Part shown: positions 11,437 through 21,531 of the stretch, piece after piece
Position numbering within the stretch: position 1 is the first letter of the stretch
Layout of the letters: each line of letters opens with the position of its first letter
DNA from: Symsagittifera roscoffensis
Taxonomy: Eukaryota > Xenacoelomorpha > Acoela > Convolutidae
Length of the DNA stretch: 64,000 nt
Assembly (NCBI RefSeq): GCF_963678635.1
Contig: NC_087062.1
Location: forward strand, 1,550,001-1,614,000
Direction of reading: 5' to 3'
Translations under genes and position numbers: made by a program
Notes under the pieces: generated by a model
The model's database searches: none
Seen by the model: the letters and a program-made list of their open reading frames with translations, nothing else
Told to the model about the DNA's origin: nothing

Positions 11437-11709
11437 TCAAGACATCAATTTACTAGCTTGTTCACTGTTTAAATTGTGCGCTGACATCATGTGTCGTTTC
11501 AGACTGCCTCTAGTTGCAAACTTCTGTTCACACATGGTGCACGTAGCTGAAATTCCCACTCCGCCTAAATGTTTCAACTGTACGTGTCTTTTCAAGTTGG
11601 CCTTCATAGTTGCCTTATAAGGACACATGACACATTGGAGATCATTTGGAATGTCCGGAATGATGTTCAAGTCTTTCATAAACGAGCCGACATCTTTTTG
11701 AACGGCCAT
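11437..11709 (-). CDS. Two-finger C2H2 zinc-finger protein, 5' part lost in the assembly gap (ZF copy 7)
   Basis: 90 codons are visible before sequence runs into the N gap at 11726. Both fingers are complete (CVMCPYKATMKANLKRH...H and CTMCEQKFATRGSLKRH...H). This copy is nearly identical to copy 1, including the run MAVQKDVGSFMKDLNIIPDI, so the two are the most recent pair in the array. The methionine at 11709 is internal by comparison with copy 1; the true start should fall within or beyond the gap. Confidence 0.65.
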   Translation of the reverse strand: MAVQKDVGSFMKDLNIIPDIPNDLQCVMCPYKATMKANLKRHVQLKHLGGVGISATCTMCEQKFATRGSLKRHMMSAHNLNSEQASKLMS

Positions 11710-11725
11710 AACCGAAGTTGAGAAC

Positions 11726-11925
11726 NNNNNNNNNNNNNNNNNNNNNNNNNNNNNNNNNNNNNNNNNNNNNNNNNNNNNNNNNNNNNNNNNNNNNNNNNNN
11801 NNNNNNNNNNNNNNNNNNNNNNNNNNNNNNNNNNNNNNNNNNNNNNNNNNNNNNNNNNNNNNNNNNNNNNNNNNNNNNNNNNNNNNNNNNNNNNNNNNNN
11901 NNNNNNNNNNNNNNNNNNNNNNNNN
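11726..11925. other. Assembly gap (200 N)
   Basis: A run of exactly 200 N, a conventional placeholder length, so the true gap size is unknown. It removes the 5' part of ZF copy 7. Confidence 0.98.
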
Positions 11926-12840
11926 CTACAACAAAACTACAGGACCGCTTTCCTCGATCATTTTGTGGGTCTTCATGTCAGATAACTTTTCCTTGATATT
12001 TTCAGTTACCATCTTGGACAGTCAACAGATACTCCTGTGTTTCTAATGCGCTTTAGTTGGCATTGGATATCCAGCTTTGACATCACACTGATTTAATTTT
12101 GATATCACGCTTCACTAACTTTGGAGTTACTGAAATTACAGCTGGTTTCTTAAATCTTGGTTCTTTTTCTACATTTGGCTTATTTCAAGCTACTACGGTT
12201 CTCTACGAACGTTTTCTTCCAATTTTCTTTTCGTTTTACTCGGCTGATTTAAGTTTTTTCATAGAATACAAAACAACATTCGAAAATATCGAAATGATCT
12301 TCGGTTGACTTTGCTATTAAGCTTGAGTTGAATTAAAACAGAACAGAGTTGACCTTCATGCAAATCAGATTTCATTCACACTGAAATGTTAGCAGTTTCT
12401 CATAACAGAGTTCTCCAAAGTCTAGTTTCGATTAAGACCAACAGTTGAAATATTATCTCTGATATCATATCCTATCATCCAAAAGAAGATGAACAATATA
12501 TGATGTTCGGATTAGCGAATTAACAAACGTTAAGTTTGAAAATAATATTTGAGTAGTGAAAAAAATTCAGAACGCGTTTTTTCTGCTAGCATCTTCATTG
12601 TACTTTTTTATACATCTCCAAAAAAATCGAACCATCAAATTTTGAATTATTTTGATCTGCTCAATAGTGAAAATTGCTTTCACAATCTCCCAGAAGTGTA
12701 AATTTGTACAGCGATAATCGAAAACAGATATCATTGCAATTTACACTCATATAAATATGCAACTCGGTCATCTCATGCATGTCAGAGAAAGTAGTTTAGT
12801 TTGAGACAACTCAGTTCATTTGGAAAAAGCTTTGGTGTAA
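11926..12840. other. Intergenic DNA with a possible coding remnant
   Basis: On the minus strand around 11930-12330, short frame pieces such as EKEPRFKKPAVISV and LSDMKTHKMIEE look protein-like but lie in different frames with stops between them. I do not recognise the family. They could be exons or relics of a gene cut by the gap. Nothing else is seen before the CacyBP 3' end. Confidence 0.3.
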
Positions 12841-12851
12841 TTTGAGATGCT

Positions 12852-15800
12852 TCATAGACCGGGCATTCCAGGCATGCCCCCTGGCATTCCCATGGAGTCC
12901 CCTCCTCCCCCGCCCGCTGACTGTTTCTCGCGCGACTCAGTCCACGCCTTCGCAATGGTCCTCTTCATCTCATCGTCGCCCTCGTCGTACATCTTCTTCA
13001 TCATATTCATAATGGAGGAATTCGGGTCATTGCTCTCACTCTTTTTCTCTTCCCTAAAACAAATGCATCAAATCGGAACTTCAGCTACACATTTTAATCA
13101 ACAAAATTTATCAACCGCACAACTTTTCCGTAATTTTTTCAGCATAATGTAACATGTTGGGATGCGTGGGGCGAAAATTCGTAACAGTTGAAAATCTAAC
13201 TGGTGACAATTATTGACTAACAGTTGATTAAGCGGCACATATTGATTCACACGCACTATACCACTTGTGAAGAAGGTAAGCGCAGCGGAGCAAACCGTAC
13301 CGACCTTGTCTTGATATGAATTGTCGCCCAACGGTTTTACTGTCAATTAATATAAATTAGTATCATGCTTTTAAAAATTTGACCACTTGCAATTTGGTTT
13401 CATATTTTGCCTTATTTCAATAGTACTAAAATGAAAAGCCGCGCACCTTTTTAAAATAACTTCGCGTCCTTTAGGTTGTCATTTATCTTCGTTATGTTCA
13501 TTGACACTTAATCACATCGTGTTTTAACACTAATAAATAAATATATGATAAGGTGAAAACTAACGCTTCCTTCTTTTTCTTCTTATCGTCGGCTTCTTGG
13601 TCACACTTTCTCAGATGCTTCCATGCCTTTTCCTCCTTCTTTTTCAAGGTCACGATAATTTCATCTCCTTTGGCCTAGAATAGAACATAATAACCACGAA
13701 GCTCCAAACTCAAAATGAAGATGGGAAAAGGTTAGTTCAAATTGACAGTGGCACTGACCTTGACATTAGATTGTTCAGGTATGATGTCAGCAGCTAGTCC
13801 AGTTACTGAGAAAACGTAATTCGAATTATTAAAGTCTTCCACCTTAACCTCCAACGACCTAAAATAGACTAGAATGAGTAACGTCCAAGATGGCCACATT
13901 CAGTAGTCCTGTGAAAACACTTCTTCACGGGAAAACTCTTAAATCCGCTCAAAATACTCTTGCGTTATCGCAACAGTAATGATAATTAATTTTTCTTTCT
14001 TAAAAATCGTCCAAAAAGGAAAAAAATATATTGAATTGAAATAAATTGTTTTTACTAGTACTCAGTTGCAATAACCTTGCTTATCGCACAGAAAAAAGCT
14101 GTCAGGACAATCTACCCTATTCCAAACTCCCCTATACCATTCTACCCTATGCCATTATACCCTACATAACAATCTACCCTATACTAATCTACCCTATACT
14201 AATCTGCCTATATACCAGTTTAACTTGTGTCAATTAGGCACAGAATTTATGTAATCTTTCAAAGTCCTAATTGGAATAGGAAAGATAACAGCACGTGTTA
14301 ATTCATTTGAGCCCAAATTTTTGGACTCAATTTGGGTCTTTCACTTTAGGAAATTCTTCTAAAGACTAAATCGCAATTAAAGCCTCAAAAACTGAAACTC
14401 GTCTCAATTAACAGGTTTTAATCCCCATTTTTCAATATAACGTACAAAAATGAAACAAACACTACGTCATTAAACCAATTTTCCTCGGAATAACAATTAT
14501 ATCAAAATGAGTCGAATTTCTTGGGGTCTATCCCAACAGAATCGGACAACGCTTTAATCGGTGGCCACGAGTTTACCAAAAAAATAAGAAACAAAGAATG
14601 GAAACATTCACTGGAAGTGTTCAAGGTGGGAGTCTCATAAATGCAAAAGGGCAGCAATAACCCGAGATTACGATCTTACTTCCTGTAGAAATGAACACAC
14701 TCACGAAATACATCCTGGTCGTTCAGATGCAAGGCTTCTCGTGCAGAAAATGAAACAGGACACAGAAATTCAGCAAGTACCAGTCAATAGAATCATTATA
14801 GCAAACGGTCTGCAGTCTGTGTCCGAAGAAAAATCCGTTCAATTAGCTCTTTCTTGCCGGTCAGCGATTATTCGGGCCCTCAATCGAGAGAAGGCAAATG
14901 AGAGACCCCGAATGCCTCAAATAGTCCAGACATTTTGAGGTACCAAAGCAACACGAGGATTTTTGCGTCTTCAATAGCGGCATTGAAGATCCAGAAACGG
15001 TGTTGATATTTGGAGATCGTGACAACATCCATAGTTTGACATTACATCGAGATGTTTGGCTGTGTGGTGGAACATTCAAAGTTTAATTTTATCAACTTAA
15101 CACCATCCACATTCAACTCACTGGATTTTATCCCCCTGCATTTAAGCACTGTTTTGCCGAACAAAAGAGCACACTTATAAAACGATACTGAAGGGATTAT
15201 CAGCCATCACCGAAAACACCAAGCCTCACCGCATTTCCTTGATTTTGAACGTGCAGCACTAAATGCTTTCGCTAGTAATCATACCGGCGCGTTGCTTAAA
15301 GGCTGCTAATTTCATTTCCGTTAAGTGTTCAACCGGAAAATAAACGAAGTGGGCCTAAAACGGCTGTATGAAACTAATCACGAACTCAGCTTTTCGTATT
15401 CTTCGAGGTCAAGTTTCAGCTAAAAACATTAACATGCAAACTATTACTGCGATGAAAAAGCAAACTTATGATTGATTCGCCTGAGAAATCAACTCTGAAA
15501 GTTGGGTCGCACCAATTTTGCGAGCTTACAACGCAAATGAACAAACTTAATAATGGGACATAAAAGTTGCAACTTATAATTGAACGAAAAAGTTTTCACG
15601 TTTCTGCAGCTTTCTCATCAACTACTATAAATTCACTTTGGATATTTTGACTTACGACGGATTAAACTGATTATTAGAATTTAACCGGATATACAATCGT
15701 AGCAAATTGGTTTTAAGACATCGCTTGATCAGTAAACTAGAAGTCGCCAGAAGCTCAAAAAGGAATATAGCTTTTCGCAATTTTTTAGAATACAATGACA

Positions 15801-18800
15801 CAATTTTAGCTGGCTCATCAATTTTTTTTCATCATAAGGACAATAACGATTTATTTGTGACAGAAAAAATCTTCAAAGTTTGCCCTAATCAATTTTATCA
15901 TTTTTACACCATCCAGATTCAACTCGCTGGGTTTTAATCCCCCCCCCTGCATTTATGCACTGTTGCCAAACAAAAGAAAGCACACATACAAAAAGCTACT
16001 GAAGGGATTATCAGCCATCGCCTAAAACACCTAGCCTCACCGCATTCTCCTCGATTTTGAACATGCAGCACTAAATGCTTTGGCTAGTCATCATACCGGA
16101 GAGTTGCTCAAGGGTTGTTATTTTCATTCATGTCAAGCGTTCAACCGGAAAATAAACGAAGTGGGCCTAAAACGACTGTATGAAACTAATCACGAACTCA
16201 AATTGTCGTTGCGCTTAACTTCAGCTCTAAGTTTTGTACCAGTTGAAATGGTCAATGCTGCTTTTGACTTGGTTATTGAGGAGATCGAAAAAGTCTCTGG
16301 CAAATTTGGTCTCGACGACAGCATCACTGAGAAACTTGATGAGGTAGCCTCATACTGCCAACGCACCTACATCAAAGGCAAAAGCATCGGAATTCTCGCG
16401 AACCTCTCTTTCCAGTAAACCCTTGGAATCATTCCGAAGAAGCAGCTGCTGGATTAATAAGGACAACAAACGCTGTAAAGCTGGAATCTTGACGCTGTTA
16501 CTCTCTTTAAAGGCAACCACCCATCCATTCACACCTTTCTGGAACTAATCAAATTGGATGCCGCAAACCAATATAATGGAAGCAATGGGGGTAAGAAGGA
16601 ACCCCAGTCGCAAGAAGTAAAGGGAATTGAATGAGAACGTGAAAAACAATTGCAAAAATTTGAACAAAGATTCTATTTTAACATACTTGTATTCTCTCGC
16701 GCAATTAAGTCATTCCTAATTCTGTTCATTTTATCAAACTTTGAATTTCTTAGAAACATACACTTTTTGAGGTTCCCTCGCCCTGCCCCCCAGTACCGCC
16801 TTGGCCTGGAACTGGGGGGTCTACCCCTCCTTTTGTGATCAACTAGTCAAACCTTCAGTAATTTTCGAATTTCGTTCAAAACTTGACTTCTTGGCGATTT
16901 AATCTTTCGAAATTTTGATTTAAAAACACATGCATTATCCGCTAAGCTATGTCGACTTGATGTGATATGACTTTTGCTTGTTTAAGAAATAGCCGCAACG
17001 CATTTCTATAGCAAAATTGGATTAAAATTTCTGTTCGTTCATGCTTTGAACTCATTTCCATTTGAACAAGCAAATTTTACGTTGCTTTGATATTTTGTTC
17101 ACATGCGTTAATTATTCTTTGATCACAATTAATGGTTCTTTGATTTGTTCGGAAATTTAATGTTTCGGATTCTTCAAGAGGAAGGGGGTAAGTTTCAATT
17201 GCTTTACTTATAGGGTAAAATGTTATACGGTAGATTGGTATGTAGGATAGAATAGTATAGGGTAGATTAGGATAGGGAGCATGTCATGGATCCGAAAAAA
17301 GACATAGCCAACTGACAGTTAGAGAAGAGTAATGAATGCAAGAAAACTGAAAAAAAAACCCGACTTGTTTTTTTCAAAAATTTTCAACTTTTGAATTTCG
17401 AAGAAGAAAATAGATGGTCTTAAAACTCTTTGAATTTGTAAAACAATTTATGATGGACACTTTTTTTAAATTAACCCAATTTGAGAAAACTGGATCAATA
17501 AGTAAAACTTTTATTTCGCTGGAAAATCTGATAACTAATTTCCATTTTCGGAATAAGAAGTCGATCAAGTTTTTTGTGACCTTTACAATTTTGCGCATCG
17601 ATAGTGGAGTTTGCTTTTTAACAATAGAATGGCACTGAACTTAAAAAGAAATCACAAGTCAAACGCGCGAAAAACCAAAGCTGAGCGTGAAAAAATTTTA
17701 AGACTTTTTCCTGAAAACAAAAAAATCATTAAGACCTATATAAAAGTACTCACCAAGTTCATAACTCTTAAAAACACTTTACAATACTGTTAAAATGATA
17801 TCTAAATGAGCTAAATTACGCCAAACAAAATTTCAGCTATGCCGATTAGTTAATTATAAATACAAATTAGTTAATTACTTTCCACAGATTTAGATGATTT
17901 AGGTTGAACAAAAAAGGCTATAAAAATGGTACACCTAGAAAACACATGAACTGTCGAATATTGCAGTGAAATTAATTGTAGAGAAAGCGATTTAACGAGT
18001 CAGCAACTATACATATTTAACCAGCCTGCTTCATTTCTGCGCCAAATAAAAAAATTGTGTACGAGTTAGATAGCAACTCTCAATCCTTAGTGTAATAAAT
18101 GAACAATGCAACCAACTTCATCACTAACCTGGTGTCAAAATTTGAAAACAGCTTGGATGCGTCGTGAGTTCCGATTCCTTTTAAGTTGACATAAATTTTA
18201 GCAGTCTTCAATGATGAACCGTCATATCCTTAAAAAGCGCAACATTATCACCTTCCTTTTATTTTTAATCTTCTCCTTAATAATTGTAAGCATAACCTGA
18301 AAGAATAGACCACTACAATTTGGGTTTCAAAACTTAAGACCAGATTTCGGGTCCAAAAATTAATCAACTCACCAAAACTTTTAATTGGTTTGAAATGTTT
18401 GGCTGAGCCACCACTGTTTGTGTTTGCATTTTCTTTGGCAGCTAACGGGGTAGCAGCATCTGATATAGATTGAATAGTAGTTTTAATAATGGAAATATCT
18501 TTCTCCAAATGCGTCTTGACTCTAGGTCTAGTGGATGAGGAAAGCAGCTTTTCGTATTCTTCGAGGTCAAGTTTCAGCTAAAAACAAAACATGCAAACTA
18601 TTACTGCGATGAAAAAGCAAACGTATGATTGATTCGCCTGAATAATCAAGTCTGAAAGTTGGGTCGCCCCAATTTTGCAAAAAGTTTACAACGCAAAAGA
18701 ACAAACCTAGTCATGGGACATAAAAGTTGCAATTATAATTGAACGAAAATGTTTTCACGTTTCTGCAGCTTTCTCATCAACTACTATAAATTCACTTTGG

Positions 18801-20391
18801 ATATTTTGACTTACGACGGATTAAACTGATTATTAGAATTTAACCGGATATACAATCGTAGGAAATTGGTTTTAAGACATCGCTTGATCAGTAAACTAGA
18901 ATTCGCCAGAAGCTCAAAAAGGAATATAGCTTTTCGCAATTTTTTAGAATAAAGAAAAAACAATTTCTTTTCTATGGCGTAAATGAGAACCGTAACGGTT
19001 TATTTATGACAAAAAAAAAATCTTTTACACAGAGGCAAAGCGGAGCTTCGCATCACTTGCGATACCACAAAAAAAAGCATTGCAAGCTAGCAGACAGGAA
19101 AAGATAGCCACTAAATCCAAAGAAAACGGAAAAACTTTCGAAGAAACTACAACTAAAAAACTTCAAAATGTTGTCTGGAATGATATTCTTTATGCAAAAA
19201 ACACGTGCAGAAACACATTCGACGGCTTTTACTGAAAGTTCAAAAACAATTCTTGAGCGAAAATAAAACTGTTGACAAGAAAGACTTTGAACGTTACATT
19301 CTATTCTGAGATATTCGACCTTTTTCTGTGCGATCCGAAGGAAAGCATACAAATTACGGCTTCCTCGAACGACCCAAAATTAGGTTGAAGAGCCAATAAA
19401 ACAAGCCGAAATCATTTATGCCGAAAAAAAATTTTTAAGCGAAAAAAATATTTATACGAAGTCAAAGCTAGTAGAATTACAAATTGCAGGAGTAAATGAA
19501 AACATTAAAAGCAACTACAATGAAAGGTGCGGTGCGTACATGGAAAAAAAACTAAGATGCGGCAACTATGCCGCCAACACAGGCAGACAAATAATCATCC
19601 GACATTTTTTTTGAAACGGAATATTTATTCCCTCTTAAAAAAACAGGTCATGTTCAGATTCGAACAAAGGACCTTTGCCGTTCAAGGCGTATTCGTTTTC
19701 CAAACTTAATATGCCGGAGACGCTTAAAAAATTGAATTCATTATGAACCAAGATTAAAGTTGTCTGTTACGCAAGTTGTTAGCCCGAACAAAAAGTATAT
19801 ATTCCGATTTGACAACGCTTGCTAATAGCAAGTGTAATTATTGTAACAGTCGCCTACTGAAGTCACATATGAGGTCAAAGAAAAATAGGCCCTATAACCA
19901 TTGGCTCAAGAGTCAGGGACACTATCTCTTGTGTTTTTCTACCTCCAAGCGGTCGGAGCCAATTCGGTTCACTTGCGACATGAGACTAAAAACCGCGTTA
20001 CAGCTTAAAGGCCACTACCAAAATACCCCCCACTCTAGAAAATAAGAACGCCCCCATACTCAGGTCTCAAAATACCTGAGATACGCGAACGCCGTTAAAA
20101 ACAGGGTCGGAACCTTGTGTATAGTTACTTTTTATTAGACAGTGGACCTTTGATCCATTTCAGATGGATCAACCTAAAACTCTCCCTAACTCAACAAAAC
20201 AAAATAAAACACACTCAAGAAAATTAATTTAGGATCAATGGATTGAATAATACTTGTTTTAAAACAAAACTTTCGAAACGTGAAACATTTATGAAATACA
20301 ACTGCCGCTTCTAACTACAATTTTTGTACGCCAGCACACTGCCGAATTTTCAATAAAAAGCTTTAGATCTTACCTCATTAAGAGACGTCAT
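12852..20391 (-). CDS. CACYBP: Calcyclin-binding protein / SIAH-interacting protein homologue, six exons
   Basis: Joined coding exons on the minus strand: 20374-20391, 18373-18577, 18129-18228, 13759-13858, 13565-13674 and 12852-13053. They total 735 nt (244 aa plus TGA), and every intron is GT-AG with matching phases. The protein starts MTSLNELKLDLEEYEKLL, matching the N-terminal helical hairpin of CacyBP/SIP. A CS (p23-like) domain follows across exons 2-5 (SFGYDGSSLKTAKIYVNLKG, then NYVFSVTGL and EIIVTLKKKEEKAW). The C-terminal SGS-type segment is MKKMYDEGDDEMKRTIAKAW followed by ESREKQ. Known family role: adaptor between the SIAH1/SKP1 ubiquitin ligase and S100 or HSP90-type partners in the cytosol and nucleus. 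Length is close to the human protein (228 aa). Unusual: a Gly/Met/Pro-rich tail ending MPGMPGL, and an intron 3 of 4.3 kb filled by a transposon. Confidence 0.9.
14520..15386 (+). pseudogene. MULE transposase, N-terminal FLYWCH part and start of the catalytic domain (broken)
   Basis: Plus-strand frames give WKCSRWESHKCKRAAITRD with a following NEHTHE, the W-C...C...H-H pattern of a FLYWCH zinc finger. Then comes a helical segment (SVQLALSCRSAIIRALNREK), and next a segment including VLIFGDRDNIHSL and GGTFKV typical of animal MULE transposases upstream of the DDE core. Stops at TF* (14936) and frame changes break it. Bases 15078-15386 continue into FYQLNTIH and the catalytic region before the sequence switches abruptly to host-derived DNA. 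Confidence 0.7.
15387..15872 (-). repeat. CacyBP exon 2/intron 1 fragment duplicated inside the MULE
   Basis: Bases 15387-15872 match 18545-19025, in the same orientation and with only scattered differences over about 480 bp. The copied source comprises the first ~33 bp of CacyBP exon 2, its splice acceptor and part of intron 1. The left edge abuts MULE transposase sequence exactly. The copy is too short to encode protein but carries a splice acceptor that could be used by CacyBP pre-mRNA. Confidence 0.85.
15873..16640 (+). pseudogene. MULE transposase, catalytic and C-terminal part (broken)
   Basis: Restarts at KVCPNQFYHFYTIQ, repeating the segment at 15078-15386 with substantial divergence. 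It then has an open stretch of 112 codons (16080-16418) with ELLKGCYFHSCQAFNRKI, the C-x2-H pattern conserved in MULE transposases, and ALSFVP. Downstream, out of frame, TTNAVxxW-like and NHPSIHTFLELIK sequence matches the conserved end of the family. Several stops and frame shifts lie between. The overlap with the first part means two MULE copies were joined, or a segment was duplicated when host DNA was captured. Confidence 0.75.
18578..20373 (-). other. CacyBP intron 1 with repeat debris
   Basis: The first ~450 bp (18578-19025) were the source of the segment captured by the MULE. Bases 19530-19720 hold a SINE-like repeat, and 19842-20230 a diverged LTR1 fragment. No additional exon is required by the reading frame. 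Confidence 0.7.
19842..20230 (-). repeat. Diverged partial LTR of the E1 family
   Basis: Starts TGTAACAGTCGCC and matches the outer ~390 bp of the E1 LTR (TGTAACAATCGTC start, AAAATAGGCCCTATAACC, GATCCATTTCAGATGGATC) at visibly lower identity than the two E1 LTRs share. The other LTR end is missing. It is a solo or truncated relic that independently confirms the LTR boundary at TGTAAC. Confidence 0.75.
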
Positions 20392-20530
20392 GGCATAAAT
20401 CTGAAGAAAAGTTAAAGATTTCAAGATGGTATATCAAAATTATACCAATGAAACCCAGAACACCTTTAAAAATAGTTCAATATTCAACAACGCGTCTGAA
20501 GGACAACAGGGGTGATAAAGTGCTTGATAT

Positions 20531-20962
20531 CAAAACAATTCAACGAACAAAATTCTAAAAATTCTAAGTGAAACCGCTTCGGAAAATCGCACTACTTGAA
20601 GCAAAGCTGATACAAGGTTGAGGGGGATAAGTTCTATATTCTGAGAACAGAAGACGCTGGCAAAGATAAATTTCGATATTAAATGCGAAGAGCAAAAACC
20701 AAATCTGGGTAACTTTCGCCCGAATAGCACATACGACGGAAAGTAGAATTTAACCCTTTGATTGGTAAAAAAAAACTTAGAGCATTTTTAGACATGTTTG
20801 TCAGTTTTTCATATCTTTGATCGTTTTGCAAATATTGTTTAAAAAAATTAATCCTGATGATGCACAAAATGTGCGAAAACGTTTGAATTAACCTTTTGAA
20901 TTAACACACGAACCACCAGGAGAAAGGAAGATTCCATAATTGGATACCCCCATTCCAATAAA
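20531..20962. other. Region between the CacyBP 5' end and the E1 LTR
   Basis: Contains a ~45-bp piece resembling the start of the second LTR type (TTTCGCCCGAATAGCACATACGACGG near 20714) and a hammerhead-like core at 20854-20878. No gene is seen. The CacyBP promoter must lie here or within the adjoining LTR. Confidence 0.4.
20854..20878 (+). other. Hammerhead-ribozyme-like core motif
   Basis: CTGATGA, a 14-nt hairpin (TGCACAAAATGTGC) and GAAA occur in the order and spacing of the hammerhead catalytic core with stem II. Stems I and III and the cleavage site could not be paired convincingly, so it may be a degenerate or coincidental copy. Similar core strings are common at the ends of some retroelements. 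Confidence 0.25.
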
Positions 20963-21418
20963 TGTAACAATCGTCTACTGTAGTCACACATGAGGCTTAA
21001 GAAAAATAGGCCCTATAACCATTGGCTCAAGAGTCAGGGACACTATCTCTTGTGTTTTTCTACCTCAAATCAGTCGGAGCCAATTCGGTTCGCTTGTGAC
21101 ATGAGACTACGACCCGTTACAGCTTAAAGGCTACTACCAAAATATCCCCCCCACTCTAGAAATAAGAACGTCCCCATACTTAGGTCTCTAGATACCCAAA
21201 ATACATGAACGCCGTTAAAAACCGGGTCGGAACAATCCGTTAAGTTACTTTTTATTAGACAGTGGAACTTTGATCCATTTCAGATGGATCAACCTAAAAC
21301 TCGCCTTACCTCAACATAACAATCATAAAACACACTCTAGAAATTTAAATTGGGTACTCACATCGTAGCACGCTCAAGAACTGGGAGTAATTAAGTTAGT
21401 AAACAACTCGAGAATTAA
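20963..21418 (-). repeat. E1 3' LTR, distal part
   Basis: Outer half of the 3' LTR, beginning TGTAACAATCG (the reverse complement is the ...TTACA end of the LTR in element orientation). It continues at 25203 after the LINE. The last six bases, AATTAA, are one arm of the LINE target duplication. Confidence 0.9.
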
Positions 21419-21531
21419 GAGAGAGAGAGAGAGAGAGAGGAAGGCTTAATTTACCCCGTGGGGAGTTTACAATCACAAATAATGAAATGCAAACATAAAA
21501 CGAAAAAAAAAATATAAATATATAAAATAAA

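Larger units (their letters stand above)
14099..17293 (+). mobile_element. MULE (Mutator-like) DNA transposon with captured host sequence
   Basis: Flanked by the 8-bp direct repeat GAAAAAAG (14091-14098 and 17294-17301), within the 8-11 bp usual for MULEs. Both ends carry subterminal arrays of a CTACCCTATACTAAT-like motif in inverted orientation (14110-14213 and 17211-17275). Inside, on the plus strand, lie the remains of a FLYWCH plus MULE-transposase gene interrupted by a segment copied from the CacyBP gene. The related unoccupied repeat at ~780-1110 gives an empty-site comparison. Inactive as read, because the transposase frame is broken many times. Confidence 0.75.
13859..18128 (-). other. 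CacyBP intron 3, filled with mobile DNA
   Basis: This 4.27-kb intron contains an older dispersed repeat (about 14040-17790) into which a MULE transposon is inserted at 14099-17293. The remaining introns of the gene are 144, 1796, 84 and 511 bp. Confidence 0.8.

Noticed and set aside
11718-11996. 92-codon ORF containing a long run of X
   Set aside because: It spans the N gap and is an artefact of translating ambiguous bases.
12847-13152. Pro-rich plus-strand ORF beginning MLHRPGIPGMPPG
   Set aside because: Antisense of the Gly/Met-rich end of CacyBP exon 6.
17414-17638. 74-codon plus-strand ORF beginning MVLKLFEFVKQF
   Set aside because: It lies in the dispersed repeat flanking the MULE; the related copy near 900-1100 is not open.
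21419-21440. GA dinucleotide run as a free-standing microsatellite
   Set aside because: It sits precisely at the LINE 3' end next to the target duplication and is best read as the element's tail.
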